A stretch of 64,000 nucleotides of DNA from NCBI RefSeq assembly GCF_001746295.1, contig NZ_MJAH01000002.1:11485-75484 (forward strand). The letters are read 5' to 3'. The notes beneath the pieces are model-generated. The model was given only the letters and a program-made list of their open reading frames with translations. It had not been told where the DNA came from and made no database searches. The stretch comes from Streptomyces sp. LUP47B (GTDB lineage: Bacteria; Actinomycetota; Actinomycetes; Streptomycetales; Streptomycetaceae). Made by a program: the position numbers and the translations under genes. Each line of letters begins with the position of its first letter. Positions within the stretch are counted from its first letter, which is position 1. Positions 25,559 to 35,993 of this stretch are shown one piece after another.

Positions 25559-27031
25559 ATGACGACAACGCCCCGGACGGGACGGAATCCCGCACCCGTT
25601 TTCCCACCTGCCAAAAGTGAAGCACCCGCCACTGACAACCGGCCCCGGCCGCTGCTCGCGCTCGTGCTCGCCGCCCAGTTCATGGCGCTGCTCGACGTGT
25701 TCATCGTGAACGTCGCGGCCCCGACGATCGGCACGGAACTGCACGCCTCGGGCGCCCAACTCCAGCTGGTCGTCGCCGGATACGCCATCACGTACTCGGT
25801 GCTGCTGATCACCGGTGCCCGGCTCGGCGAACGGTTCGGGCACGGCCGGGTCCACCTCGCCGGGCTCGTCCTGTTCACGGCGGCCTCGCTCGCCTGCGGG
25901 CTGGCGCAGGGAGCCACCGAACTGATCGTCTTCCGGCTGGTGCAGGGCGCCGGTTCGGCGGTGATGATCCCGCAGGTGCTCAGCCTGATCCAGCGCAACT
26001 TCACCGGCGAGGCCCGGATGAAGGCGCTCGGCGTGTACTCGGCGGTCCTCGCGGTCGGCGCCGCCGCCGGGCAGGTCGTCGGTGGAGTCCTGGTCAGCGC
26101 CGACCTGTTCGGCACGGGCTGGCGGCCGGTGTTCCTCGTGAACGTGCCGGTGGGCCTCGTCCTGCTCGCCGTGGGCACGCGGGTCCTGCTGCCCGGGGAC
26201 CGTCCGACGCCCCGGGACCGGGCGCGCGGTCTCGACCTGCCCGGCCTGGTGCTGCTCGGTGCAGCCGTGTCGCTGTGCACGGTGCCGCTGGTCCTCGGGC
26301 AGGAGGAGGACTGGCCACTGTGGTCCTGGCTGTCCCTGGCCGCCGCCGCGATCCTGTTCACCGCTTTCTGCGGCTACGAGACCCGGCTGGCGCGGCACGG
26401 CGGCGCCCCGCTGATCACACCCAGCGTGCTGCGCCATCCCGGCATGGGCCTCGCCGTCCTCCGGATCATGGCGGTCATGGCCGTCAACGGCGGCTTCCTC
26501 TTCGTTCTCACCCTCTACGTGCAGGGCGGCCTCGGCTACAGCGCGCTGCGGGCCGGGCTCTCCTTCGCGCCGACCGCGGTGATCTTCGGCATCGTCGGGA
26601 TGACCTGGCGCGCCTGGCCGGCCTCCTGGCAGCGGCTCTTGACGCCCGCCGGGTTCGTGATCACCGCGCTGGCCTCGCTGGGCGTGGGCCTGGCGCTCAA
26701 GGACGGCGGCGACGGCGGCGTCGCGCTGTACGCGGCGTACGCCGGCGTGGGCGTGGGGCTCGCGCTCGCCTTCAGCCCCACACTCACCGGGGCCCTGGCA
26801 ACGGTGCCGCCCCGGCACGCGGCGGACGCCAGCGGCCTGCTCGCCACGGTCACCCAGCTCGGCCAGCTGATCGGCGTCGCGGGCTTCGGCACACTGTTCT
26901 TGAACCGACTTGAGTCACTCGGCCCCTCTGAGGCGTATACCTCTGCGGAGGCGCTTTGGACGTGCATGTTCGCGCTGGCCGGGACCGCCGCGGTGGGCGC
27001 CGTGTCCGGACTGGTACGCAGGCGTCGCTGA
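25559..27031 (+). CDS. MFS drug exporter (DHA2-like)
   Basis: 490 residues, with about 13-14 hydrophobic segments. The DHA2-type signatures include ALLDVFIVNVAAPTIG in helix 1, GARLGERFGHGRVHLAG in the loop 2-3 motif, and AVLAVGAAAGQVVGGVLV in motif C of helix 5, which marks proton-driven exporters. Substrate is unknown. ATG 25559 opens the frame after a divergent promoter region with palindromes. No clear SD. Export of a compound sensed by the neighbouring MmyB-type regulator is the simplest reading. Confidence 0.9.
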   Translation: MTTTPRTGRNPAPVFPPAKSEAPATDNRPRPLLALVLAAQFMALLDVFIVNVAAPTIGTELHASGAQLQLVVAGYAITYSVLLITGARLGERFGHGRVHLAGLVLFTAASLACGLAQGATELIVFRLVQGAGSAVMIPQVLSLIQRNFTGEARMKALGVYSAVLAVGAAAGQVVGGVLVSADLFGTGWRPVFLVNVPVGLVLLAVGTRVLLPGDRPTPRDRARGLDLPGLVLLGAAVSLCTVPLVLGQEEDWPLWSWLSLAAAAILFTAFCGYETRLARHGGAPLITPSVLRHPGMGLAVLRIMAVMAVNGGFLFVLTLYVQGGLGYSALRAGLSFAPTAVIFGIVGMTWRAWPASWQRLLTPAGFVITALASLGVGLALKDGGDGGVALYAAYAGVGVGLALAFSPTLTGALATVPPRHAADASGLLATVTQLGQLIGVAGFGTLFLNRLESLGPSEAYTSAEALWTCMFALAGTAAVGAVSGLVRRRR

Positions 27032-27040
27032 CCGTATTGG

Positions 27041-27069
27041 TCCGGCCGTGGCAGAATCAAACGGCCGGA
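27041..27069 (+). terminator. Hairpin after the MFS gene
   Basis: A 9-bp perfect stem, TCCGGCCGT / ACGGCCGGA with an 11-base loop, lies 9 bases after the MFS stop and before the small zinc-ribbon gene. Confidence 0.6.
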
Positions 27070-27100
27070 AGGGGGCGCGACCCGACGGGAGGGAGCAGTG

Positions 27101-27274
27101 ATGCCTGCGAGCATCATCGTGGAGGTCGGCCACCTCCGCGAAGCGGCGTCGACAAGGGACACGACGGTCCGCCTCATCTGCCCTTCCTGCGGTTCTGTCC
27201 ATGTCGCCCAGGTACTCGGCGACAACGGCGGAATCTCCTACGTGTGCACGGCCTGCGGCCACAGCTGGAGCTGA
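27101..27274 (+). CDS. Small zinc-ribbon protein (57 residues)
   Basis: Strong purine SD (GGGAGGGAG) before ATG 27101. Two CxxC pairs, CPSC and CTAC, spaced about 22 residues apart, make a rubredoxin-like zinc knuckle preceded by a short amphipathic N-terminus. No catalytic region. The next gene begins 4 bases later, so the two are coupled. Function unknown; nucleic-acid or protein binding is the usual role for such ribbons. Confidence 0.7.
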   Translation: MPASIIVEVGHLREAASTRDTTVRLICPSCGSVHVAQVLGDNGGISYVCTACGHSWS

Positions 27275-27277
27275 ACG

Positions 27278-27511
27278 ATGGGTGCACACAGGCGAAAGTG
27301 CGACTGGTGCGGCAGTGGGACGCCGATCGTGCGGGACATGGAGCCGGTCAATCCCGACTACCAGTACTGGTGTGAGGAGTGCGCGCGGGCGCTGATCATA
27401 AAAGGCGACCCCATCGAGACGTACCGCGAACTCGAGGGTGAACCGATCTACGGCCGTCTCCTCGAAGAACACTGCACGCTGAAGCGGTTCTACTCGTTCG
27501 TGACCGCTTGA
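27278..27511 (+). CDS. Small cysteine-rich protein (77 residues)
   Basis: Begins GAHRRKCDWCGSG and carries CEECARAL about 20 residues later, a second CxxC...CxxC zinc site. A helical C-terminal half follows (ETYRELEGEPIYGRLLEEH). It starts 4 bases after the preceding zinc-ribbon gene and ends about 100 bases before a tRNA-Ala gene. No named family recognised. Confidence 0.7.
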   Translation: MGAHRRKCDWCGSGTPIVRDMEPVNPDYQYWCEECARALIIKGDPIETYRELEGEPIYGRLLEEHCTLKRFYSFVTA

Positions 27512-27541
27512 CGTCGTCCCTCCCGCCCCCAGCGAAACGAT

Positions 27542-27572
27542 TTGGTGTTCCACCCGGTGGACCGTGTAATGT
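27542..27572 (+). promoter_or_regulatory. Candidate promoter of the second tRNA-Ala
   Basis: TTGGTG (27542-27547), 19-base spacer and TAATGT (27567-27572), with the mature tRNA 5' end 38 bases further. The spacer is slightly long, but the -10 is good for this GC-rich DNA. Confidence 0.45.
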
Positions 27573-27609
27573 TGGCGTCGCCGCCAGGGAAACCGGCGGA
27601 TCGCAGCAC

Positions 27610-27682
27610 GGGGCTATAGCTCAGTTGGTAGAGCACCTGCATGGCATGCAGGGGGTCAGGAGTTCAAATCTCCTTAGCTCCA
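27610..27682 (+). tRNA. tRNA-Ala (anticodon GGC), copy 2
   Basis: Same fold as the first copy: acceptor GGGGCTA/TAGCTCC, anticodon stem CCTGC/GCAGG, anticodon GGC at 27643-27645, T arm GGAG-TTCAAAT-CTCC, discriminator A, no encoded CCA. It differs from copy 1 at only about three positions (G/A before the anticodon arm, A/G in the variable region, T/A in the T loop). Confidence 0.95.
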
Positions 27683-27689
27683 CAGAAAG

Positions 27690-27719
27690 ATCCCGCCGGA
27701 TCATTTGATCCGGCGGGAT
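27690..27719. terminator. Terminator of the second tRNA-Ala
   Basis: A perfect 14-bp stem (ATCCCGCCGGATCA and complement) with a minimal loop, starting 8 bases after the tRNA. Confidence 0.85.
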
Positions 27720-27753
27720 TGCTGCGTTTCCAGGGGGAGTTGTTCGCATACGA

Positions 27754-27787
27754 CGAAGGGGCCGCCCGAATCCGGGCGGCCCCTTCG
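27754..27787. terminator. Terminator of the leftward redox operon
   Basis: A perfect 15-bp stem (CGAAGGGGCCGCCCG and complement, loop AATC) lies about 11 bases beyond the stop of the NuoF-like gene on the minus strand. Confidence 0.85.
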
Positions 27788-27797
27788 TGACGTCGGC

Positions 27798-29411
27798 TCA
27801 GCGGCCCAGCGCACGCCTCCCGCGGCCCTGGGACAGGACCGGCAGGTTGCGGGAAGGACCCTTGTCGCGCGCTGTCTCCTCCTCGAGGCGCAGGGCGAGC
27901 GCGGGGCAGCGACGCACCGCACGCAGCGCCTTCGCCTCGGCGTAGCGCGGCACCTGCGCCTGGGCGACGGTCGGGAAGCCGTCGGCGCCGAGCTCGAAGA
28001 CCTCGGGCAGGATGTCGGCGCACAGGCCGTGGCCCCGGCAGAGCGTCCAGTCGACGTAGATCTTCTGACGGCTGGGACCGCTCTCCTCGTCCTCGGCGCC
28101 ACCCGAGATGCCGGCGGGCGTCCTGCCGCCCTCGAAGAGCGGCAGAACGCCCTCCACGGGCCGTCCGCAGCCGTTCCCGAGGACATGGGCGGCCAGGTCG
28201 TCCGTGAACGCTTTGATGGTCGACTCCAGGAACATCGCGGAGCCGTCCGGGTGCGAGCAGGCACCGCGCCGCTTCACGTTCTTGGCGACCTGCTTGAGGG
28301 CTTCCAGAGCGGCAGGGCCACCGCCGTTGAGGATGTCCTCCATGCCGCGCGCGGCGGCCGGCAGACCGAGATAGCAGGGGCCGCACTGGCCCGCGCTCTC
28401 CTCGGCCAGCCACTGCGCCACCCGCAGCGACTCGCCCAGCGGGCAGGTCTCCTGAGTGATCGGCAGAATCGCGCCGGCGCCGAGCGCGCCGCCCACGGCG
28501 TCCAGGGAGTTGCGGGAGACGATCGCCTCGTTGACCGTCGCCGCGTCGATCCACTTGCCGTGGTAACCGCCGGTCAGCACACCCTGCGGGACCGGCGGGG
28601 CGCCGGCCAACTGCAGGACGTAGCGCAGCGGTACACCCGTGGGGACCTCGATCACCATCGGGCGGGCGACGGCGCCGGAGACCGTGAGCAGGACGGTGCC
28701 AGGCTCGTCGTACAGCCCGGTGTTGCCGTAGCGCTCCGGGCCGATGCGGGCGGCGATCGCGAGCTGCGCGAAGGTCTCGGCGTTGGACAGCAGGGTCGGC
28801 GCCCCGCCGACGCCGCTCTGGGAGGCGCTGATCTTGCGGCCGGGCGGGATGGCCGGGCCGCCGTCGATAGAACGGATCAGCGAAGCCGCCGCTCCGGTGA
28901 CCATACGGACGGGATTGCGCTGCACGCGTGCGCGTAGAGCCGATCTGCGGCCGTTGCTGAGACCGCGTTCGGCGAGGGCGGCCTCCATGGACCGCTGGGT
29001 GGACTCTCGGGTGACCCCGATCACGAGCGTGCGGGCGCCCAGGGCTTCGGCGGCCAGGAGGGCGCCGTCCAGGATGAGGTGCGGGGCACGGTTGATGAGC
29101 ACCGTGTCCTTGCGGCAGGCCGGTTCGTCCTCGCTGCCGTTGACGACGACCACCGGGCGGACGCCACGCTTGATCGCCGCCTCGGCGACCGAGCGCAGCT
29201 TCTTGTGGAAGGGGAAGCCGGCGCCGCCGCGTCCCTTCAGGTTGATGGCTTCGGAGAGCTTCGCGAGTTGCTCCCCGCCCATGGGTTCGAGCGGCCCGTG
29301 CACCTTCAGGTGCATGGGCAGGTCAAGTCGTTCGACAAGGTCGAAACCCGACGTGAGCTGAGGAAGGCCGACCACGCGGACTTCTGGTACGTCGGGCAGG
29401 GCCTCGTTCAC
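27798..29411 (-). CDS. NuoF-like flavoprotein fused to a 3Fe-4S-type ferredoxin domain
   Basis: 537 residues. NuoF/51-kDa-type core: LKGRGGAGFPFHKKL for FMN/NADH binding (about 58-72), CRKDTVLINRAPH, an SLBB-type region, then the N3-cluster segment ESAGQCGPC with a later cysteine in RGACSHPDG. The canonical ESCGxCxPC has lost its first cysteine here. A C-terminal ferredoxin domain (about residues 460-515) has C-x5-C (CRGHGLC) and a distal CP, the pattern of single-cluster 3Fe-4S ferredoxins. The start GTG overlaps the stop of the upstream membrane cytochrome gene (GTGA), so both are translated together. It probably passes electrons between a soluble donor and the membrane haems; it is not part of a nuo operon. 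Confidence 0.82.
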   Translation of the reverse strand: MNEALPDVPEVRVVGLPQLTSGFDLVERLDLPMHLKVHGPLEPMGGEQLAKLSEAINLKGRGGAGFPFHKKLRSVAEAAIKRGVRPVVVVNGSEDEPACRKDTVLINRAPHLILDGALLAAEALGARTLVIGVTRESTQRSMEAALAERGLSNGRRSALRARVQRNPVRMVTGAAASLIRSIDGGPAIPPGRKISASQSGVGGAPTLLSNAETFAQLAIAARIGPERYGNTGLYDEPGTVLLTVSGAVARPMVIEVPTGVPLRYVLQLAGAPPVPQGVLTGGYHGKWIDAATVNEAIVSRNSLDAVGGALGAGAILPITQETCPLGESLRVAQWLAEESAGQCGPCYLGLPAAARGMEDILNGGGPAALEALKQVAKNVKRRGACSHPDGSAMFLESTIKAFTDDLAAHVLGNGCGRPVEGVLPLFEGGRTPAGISGGAEDEESGPSRQKIYVDWTLCRGHGLCADILPEVFELGADGFPTVAQAQVPRYAEAKALRAVRRCPALALRLEEETARDKGPSRNLPVLSQGRGRRALGR

Positions 29412-30742
29412 CTATAGCCTCCGGAAGGCGTGTTCCAAGGTTCGCCCGAGCCCGGTGCGTCGAAGTCGTACGACTGACCGGGCGTTGTATCCGTGGCGGG
29501 ACCGCTGTTGTACGTGTCATTCGGGTTGTACGTGCCGTAAAGGGTGTTCGTCTCACCGGTGTCGCGCACATCACCCGAGAGATAGCTGGCGGTGCCCGAA
29601 TTACCGCCATAGGTCGGGATGTTGTACCCCGTGTCCTGGAGCGGGTCGTAGGCGGAGGGGGGCGCTTCGCCGACCGGCGGCGGGGACGGGATGGGCCAGC
29701 TGCCGGAGGTACTGCCGCCGGTGTCCATGCGCGCGATGGGGTCGGTGGCGGCCTGCATGTCCATCGGCATGTCCATGCGCGCGGTCTGGCCGGTGTCGAA
29801 GGGCTGCTGTGTGTTGGGTGACACGGCGCGATAGGCGGCGGCGAATCCGCTGTCGGCGGGCTCCGGGGTCGGCGGGGCCTGGTAGAGGGGCATGCCGCCG
29901 GTCTGCTGGGTCAGGCCCTCGTAGCCGGGCAGGGAGGACTCCGAACGCCGGCCGGCCGACTCGGCGGGCCTACGGCTCTCGCGTCCCGGCGCGGCGGTTT
30001 CCGCTGCCCGCCTGGCGCGGCTGGCTTCCAGTTCCTCGCGGCCCGGCCGCTCCTCGGCGCCGAGGAGCATGGCGATCCGGTCGGTGACCTTGCGCTTGAA
30101 GGGGCGGGGTGCCGCGCGCAGGGCGAGAGCCGCGATGACGCCGAGCAGGCAGAGCGCGTACATGTACGTGAAGATCGGGGCCTTCACCGCGCGTCCCGCG
30201 TAGAGGCCGTGGACCAGTCCGGCGCACCAGGCCGGGTAGGCCAGCATGTGCATCGCGCGCCACCGTGCCGCGACCGGGGCCGGGGACGCGAACCGGTTGC
30301 GCAGGGCGCCGGTGATGCCGACGAAGATCATGAGCTGGCCGGCCAGGGTGCCGAGGCCTATGAGGCCTCCGCTGCTGCTGAAGCCGAGCCCGAACGGGAT
30401 GAACGCGGCGATCCAGGTCGTGTGGTCGAGGGTCAGTTTGATTCCGATGTGCAGCAGAAGGAACGCGATCGAGCCCACGGCGGTGATGCGGTGGATCCCC
30501 TGCGCGACGATCCGCTGCCGGGTGTTGAGGATCAGCCGGTCCTGTGCGACGAGCCCCCAGATCACGGAGCAGGTGAGCAGGACGAGCGTCACCACGCCCG
30601 CTCCGAAGTTGAGGAAGTCCTGGAGCGGGACACCTCCGTACACCACGACCAGAGGGATGGCCAGCAGAAAGACGGCCGTCGCCACCCCGTAGGCCGACCG
30701 GCCGGTCCTGGGGAGCGTGTTGCTAGTACTACGAGGGTTCAT
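29408..30742 (-). CDS. Ferric-reductase-like di-haem membrane cytochrome
   Basis: 444 residues. About six membrane segments fill residues 15-230. Two histidine pairs sit on neighbouring helices: HRITAVGSIAFLLLH (H-x13-H) and HMLAYPAWCAGLVH (H-x12-H), the bis-haem b arrangement of the ferric reductase / NADPH-oxidase superfamily. The C-terminal ~200 residues are a disordered Pro/Ser/Gly/Tyr-rich tail, without a FAD/NAD domain. That module may be supplied by the coupled NuoF-like protein. ATG 30742 is chosen because GGAG lies 8 bases upstream; the longer frame from 30802 is a shadow extension. Function as a transmembrane electron carrier is inferred. Confidence 0.78.
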   Translation of the reverse strand: MNPRSTSNTLPRTGRSAYGVATAVFLLAIPLVVVYGGVPLQDFLNFGAGVVTLVLLTCSVIWGLVAQDRLILNTRQRIVAQGIHRITAVGSIAFLLLHIGIKLTLDHTTWIAAFIPFGLGFSSSGGLIGLGTLAGQLMIFVGITGALRNRFASPAPVAARWRAMHMLAYPAWCAGLVHGLYAGRAVKAPIFTYMYALCLLGVIAALALRAAPRPFKRKVTDRIAMLLGAEERPGREELEASRARRAAETAAPGRESRRPAESAGRRSESSLPGYEGLTQQTGGMPLYQAPPTPEPADSGFAAAYRAVSPNTQQPFDTGQTARMDMPMDMQAATDPIARMDTGGSTSGSWPIPSPPPVGEAPPSAYDPLQDTGYNIPTYGGNSGTASYLSGDVRDTGETNTLYGTYNPNDTYNSGPATDTTPGQSYDFDAPGSGEPWNTPSGGYR

Positions 30743-31015
30743 GGGGGCAACTCCGAGCGGTTCGGGAAGGCGGTCCCGCTGCCGCACTCTAAGTGGCGCC
30801 ATACCGGCGGGTACGGCATTTGAGTTATTGCGTTGTTATCAAACGACTGCGGGGCCGTTGTGATGTCCCTTAGTAGCTGTTACGCGAAGTAACCATTGGC
30901 CATGGCTCTGTTCCTGGGTCGGATCGGACGATTGCGCTCGACTGCGGCGGCGAGTGCGGCACCCGGTGCCAAAGAGGCATACGTAAGTTCGTCGCGGCTT
31001 GCTCAACGGCTGCGG

Positions 31016-31136
31016 TACTCTGACGCCATGCGTGCCGTACGCCTTCTGCTTAGCGAGCCGCGCTGATCAGTCCCGACCACCGGTGAAGACGTGGTCGGAA
31101 TCGGCGCGGCGTCCCCTCCTGTGCGAGGGGATTTTT
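31016..31136 (+). promoter_or_regulatory. leuS leader: leaderless promoter, leucine leader peptide and attenuator
   Basis: A TACTCT -10 box (31016-31021) ends 6 bases before the leader-peptide ATG. After the leader stop, CCGACCAC (31073-31080) pairs with GTGGTCGG (31091-31098). A terminator follows: TCCCCTC (31112-31118) / GAGGGGA (31125-31131), then TTTTT (31132-31136). This is the layout of a ribosome-mediated transcription attenuator: ribosome stalling at leucine codons would alter pairing and let leuS be transcribed. The alternative antiterminator pairing needs a folding calculation. Confidence 0.7.
31028..31066 (+). CDS. Leucine leader peptide (12 residues)
   Basis: Encodes [12 protein letters not shown]. 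Three consecutive leucines are read from CTT CTG CTT. CTT is a rare codon in this GC-rich genome, so the peptide is well suited to sensing charged leucyl-tRNA. No SD: the ATG lies 6 bases after a TACTCT -10 box and is probably translated leaderlessly. It sits 125 bases upstream of leuS, before a terminator. Confidence 0.7.
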   Translation: MRAVRLLLSEPR

Positions 31137-31190
31137 CGTTTCCGGACGACACAGCCGCCGGCAGAGACGATCGATGGAGCTTTGAGGACC

Positions 31191-34064
<2,874 letters not shown>

Positions 34065-34119
34065 GGCCCGACCGGCGTGATCCGCCGGTCAGGACCACTG
34101 GCCCCTAGGGGTTGCGTGC

Positions 34120-34158
34120 GGGCAGGTTCGGGGTTCCTCCGGAACTCAGGACCTGCCC
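34120..34158 (+). terminator. Hairpin after leuS
   Basis: GGGCAGGT (34120-34127) pairs with ACCTGCCC (34151-34158). The inner bases can extend the stem imperfectly. It lies 55 bases after the leuS stop. Confidence 0.55.
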
Positions 34159-34217
34159 GTGGCGTTTACCTTTGAAGAGCGGCACGGCGATCGCCTGCCG
34201 GGCGGAGGAGGAGTTTC

Positions 34218-34952
34218 GTGGAAGCAGTGATCGCGATCGTGGCCCTGCTCTTCGTGCTCTTCGTCGCGCTCGGCGTGTACGCGACGGTGAAGGCGGTCGG
34301 CGCCGCCAAGCGCGGTGTGGACCGCACCATCACCCAGGCCCGGCGCACGGTCGAGGACCACACCCTGCGCGCCAAGTCCTTCGCCCAGCTCGGCCCGGCG
34401 GGCGAGCTGGCCCAGCTGCGGCTGAAGCTGCGCACCTCGATGCGGGCCACCCAGGACGCGCTGCACGCGGGCGTGGCCGAGGACGAATCCCTCAAGGAGT
34501 CCCTCGGCCTCTTCCAGCGGCTCAGCGCCCACGCCCACGAACTGGACGGCGAACTCAAGCGCCTGGAGTCCGAACCCGACCGCAGGACGCTCGCGGAGCG
34601 CCTGCCCGGACTGCGGGAGCGCACCGAGCGCATCACGCAGTCGGCGGACTCCCTGCGCTGGGCGGCACGCGACCGTGCGCGCCGCTTCGCCGACGACGAC
34701 CTGGACACGCTGAGCGCGCAGATCGATGTCGAGTCCGGCGCCCTGCGGCACTGGACGAAGACCGAGCCCACCGAGACACCGCCCCCATGGCCCGAGACCC
34801 CCACCGTCGGCGGCAGCGCCGAGCAGCAGACCTGGCCCGAGACGCCACGCTCCCGCACCGCCGAGGAGCCGACGCGGCCCGCGATCACCCCGCCGGGCCC
34901 TCGCCCCGCCTACCCCTGGCAGAAGAAAACCCGTCCCGAGAGCACGACTTGA
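34218..34952 (+). CDS. Membrane-anchored coiled-coil protein, unknown function
   Basis: 244 residues. Strong SD (GGAGGAGGAG) before GTG 34218. One N-terminal membrane helix (AVIAIVALLFVLFVALGVYATV, residues 3-24). About 150 residues of charged heptad-like helix follow (TITQARRTVEDHTLRAKSFAQL, then SLKESLGLFQRLSAHAHELDGELKRLE), ending in a Pro/Thr-rich disordered tail. No enzymatic motif. Probably a cytoplasmic-facing coiled coil on the membrane. Transcription continues towards the DegV gene, which however has its own -10 box. Confidence 0.75.
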   Translation: MEAVIAIVALLFVLFVALGVYATVKAVGAAKRGVDRTITQARRTVEDHTLRAKSFAQLGPAGELAQLRLKLRTSMRATQDALHAGVAEDESLKESLGLFQRLSAHAHELDGELKRLESEPDRRTLAERLPGLRERTERITQSADSLRWAARDRARRFADDDLDTLSAQIDVESGALRHWTKTEPTETPPPWPETPTVGGSAEQQTWPETPRSRTAEEPTRPAITPPGPRPAYPWQKKTRPESTT

Positions 34953-35024
34953 TCCGGAAACGGCGGCCCCGGGTGACAGGGGCCGGGCTGCCACCCGGGC
35001 GCTACGGCAGGTAACCTCCAGCTC

Positions 35025-35870
35025 ATGTCCCGCCATGTCGCGATCGTCACAGATTCAACGGCCTACCTGCCGCAGGGGACGATGGAGCGGCACGGCATCA
35101 CAGCGGTACCCCTGACCGTGGTCCTCGGCGACCGCGCGCTGGAAGAGGGCACCGAGATCTCCACCCGGTCACTGGCCCAGGCACTTCAGAAGCGACGCTC
35201 CGTCACCACCTCGCGGCCCAGCCCCCAGGTGTTCGCGGAGCACTACCGCAAGGTCGCCGAGTCCGGCGCCACCGGCATCGTGTCGCTGCACCTGTCCGCC
35301 GAGCTCTCCGGCACCTACGACGCGGCGGTCATGGCGGCGCGCGAGGCGCCGGTGCCGGTGCGCGTGGTCGACACCGGCATGATCGCCATGGCTCTCGGGT
35401 TCTGCGCGTTGGCCGCCGCCGAGGCCGCGGAGACGGGCGGCACGGTCGACGAAGCGGTCATGGCGGCGGAGAAGCGGGCGGCGGGCACGTCCGCCTACTT
35501 CTACGTCGACACCCTCGACTATCTGCGCCGTGGCGGCCGGATCGGGGCCGCGCAGGCACTCCTCGGATCCGCGCTCGCCGTCAAGCCGCTGTTGAAGCTG
35601 GTCGGCGGACGGATCGAGCCGCTGGAAAAGGTACGGACGGCGTCGAAGGCCATCGCCCGTCTGGAGGAGATCGCGGCCGACCGGGCCGGCAGCGCGCCGG
35701 TCGACATCGCGGTCCATCATCTGTCCGCCCCCGACCGGGCGGCGGCACTCGCGGACCGTCTGCGGGCGCGGGTGACGGGACTTGCCGACCTGCATGTGAG
35801 CGAGGTCGGTGCGGTGATCGGGGCGCATACGGGGCCCGGGTTGCTGGGGGTCGTGGTCTCGCCCCGGTGA
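35025..35870 (+). CDS. DegV family fatty-acid-binding protein
   Basis: 281 residues. DegV/FakB family: VAIVTDSTAYLP at the N-terminus, TSRPSPQVFAEHY, SLHLSAELSGTYDAAVMAA and DTLDYLRRGGRIG with the conserved RRGGR. FakB proteins present fatty acids to a kinase for phospholipid synthesis, but no fakA-like gene is nearby. A TAACCT -10 box (35012-35017) ends 7 bases before the ATG and there is no SD, so initiation is probably leaderless. Upstream of comEA with about 120 bases between. Confidence 0.88.
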   Translation: MSRHVAIVTDSTAYLPQGTMERHGITAVPLTVVLGDRALEEGTEISTRSLAQALQKRRSVTTSRPSPQVFAEHYRKVAESGATGIVSLHLSAELSGTYDAAVMAAREAPVPVRVVDTGMIAMALGFCALAAAEAAETGGTVDEAVMAAEKRAAGTSAYFYVDTLDYLRRGGRIGAAQALLGSALAVKPLLKLVGGRIEPLEKVRTASKAIARLEEIAADRAGSAPVDIAVHHLSAPDRAAALADRLRARVTGLADLHVSEVGAVIGAHTGPGLLGVVVSPR

Positions 35871-35993
35871 CGGACCCGCACGAGGCGCCTGAAGTCACTC
35901 GTCCGGGTGGCGGAGTTTTCCACAACCGGTGGGTAATCCCCGGGAATTGACCAAGATCATCGCGAGTGGGCGGATGTGGCCGATCCTCGGCGC

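Noticed and set aside
24590..26818. A 742-codon minus-strand frame covering the regulator and the whole MFS region
   Set aside because: Only the part after ATG 25438 has family similarity and an SD. The upstream part is the shadow of the MFS exporter on the other strand.
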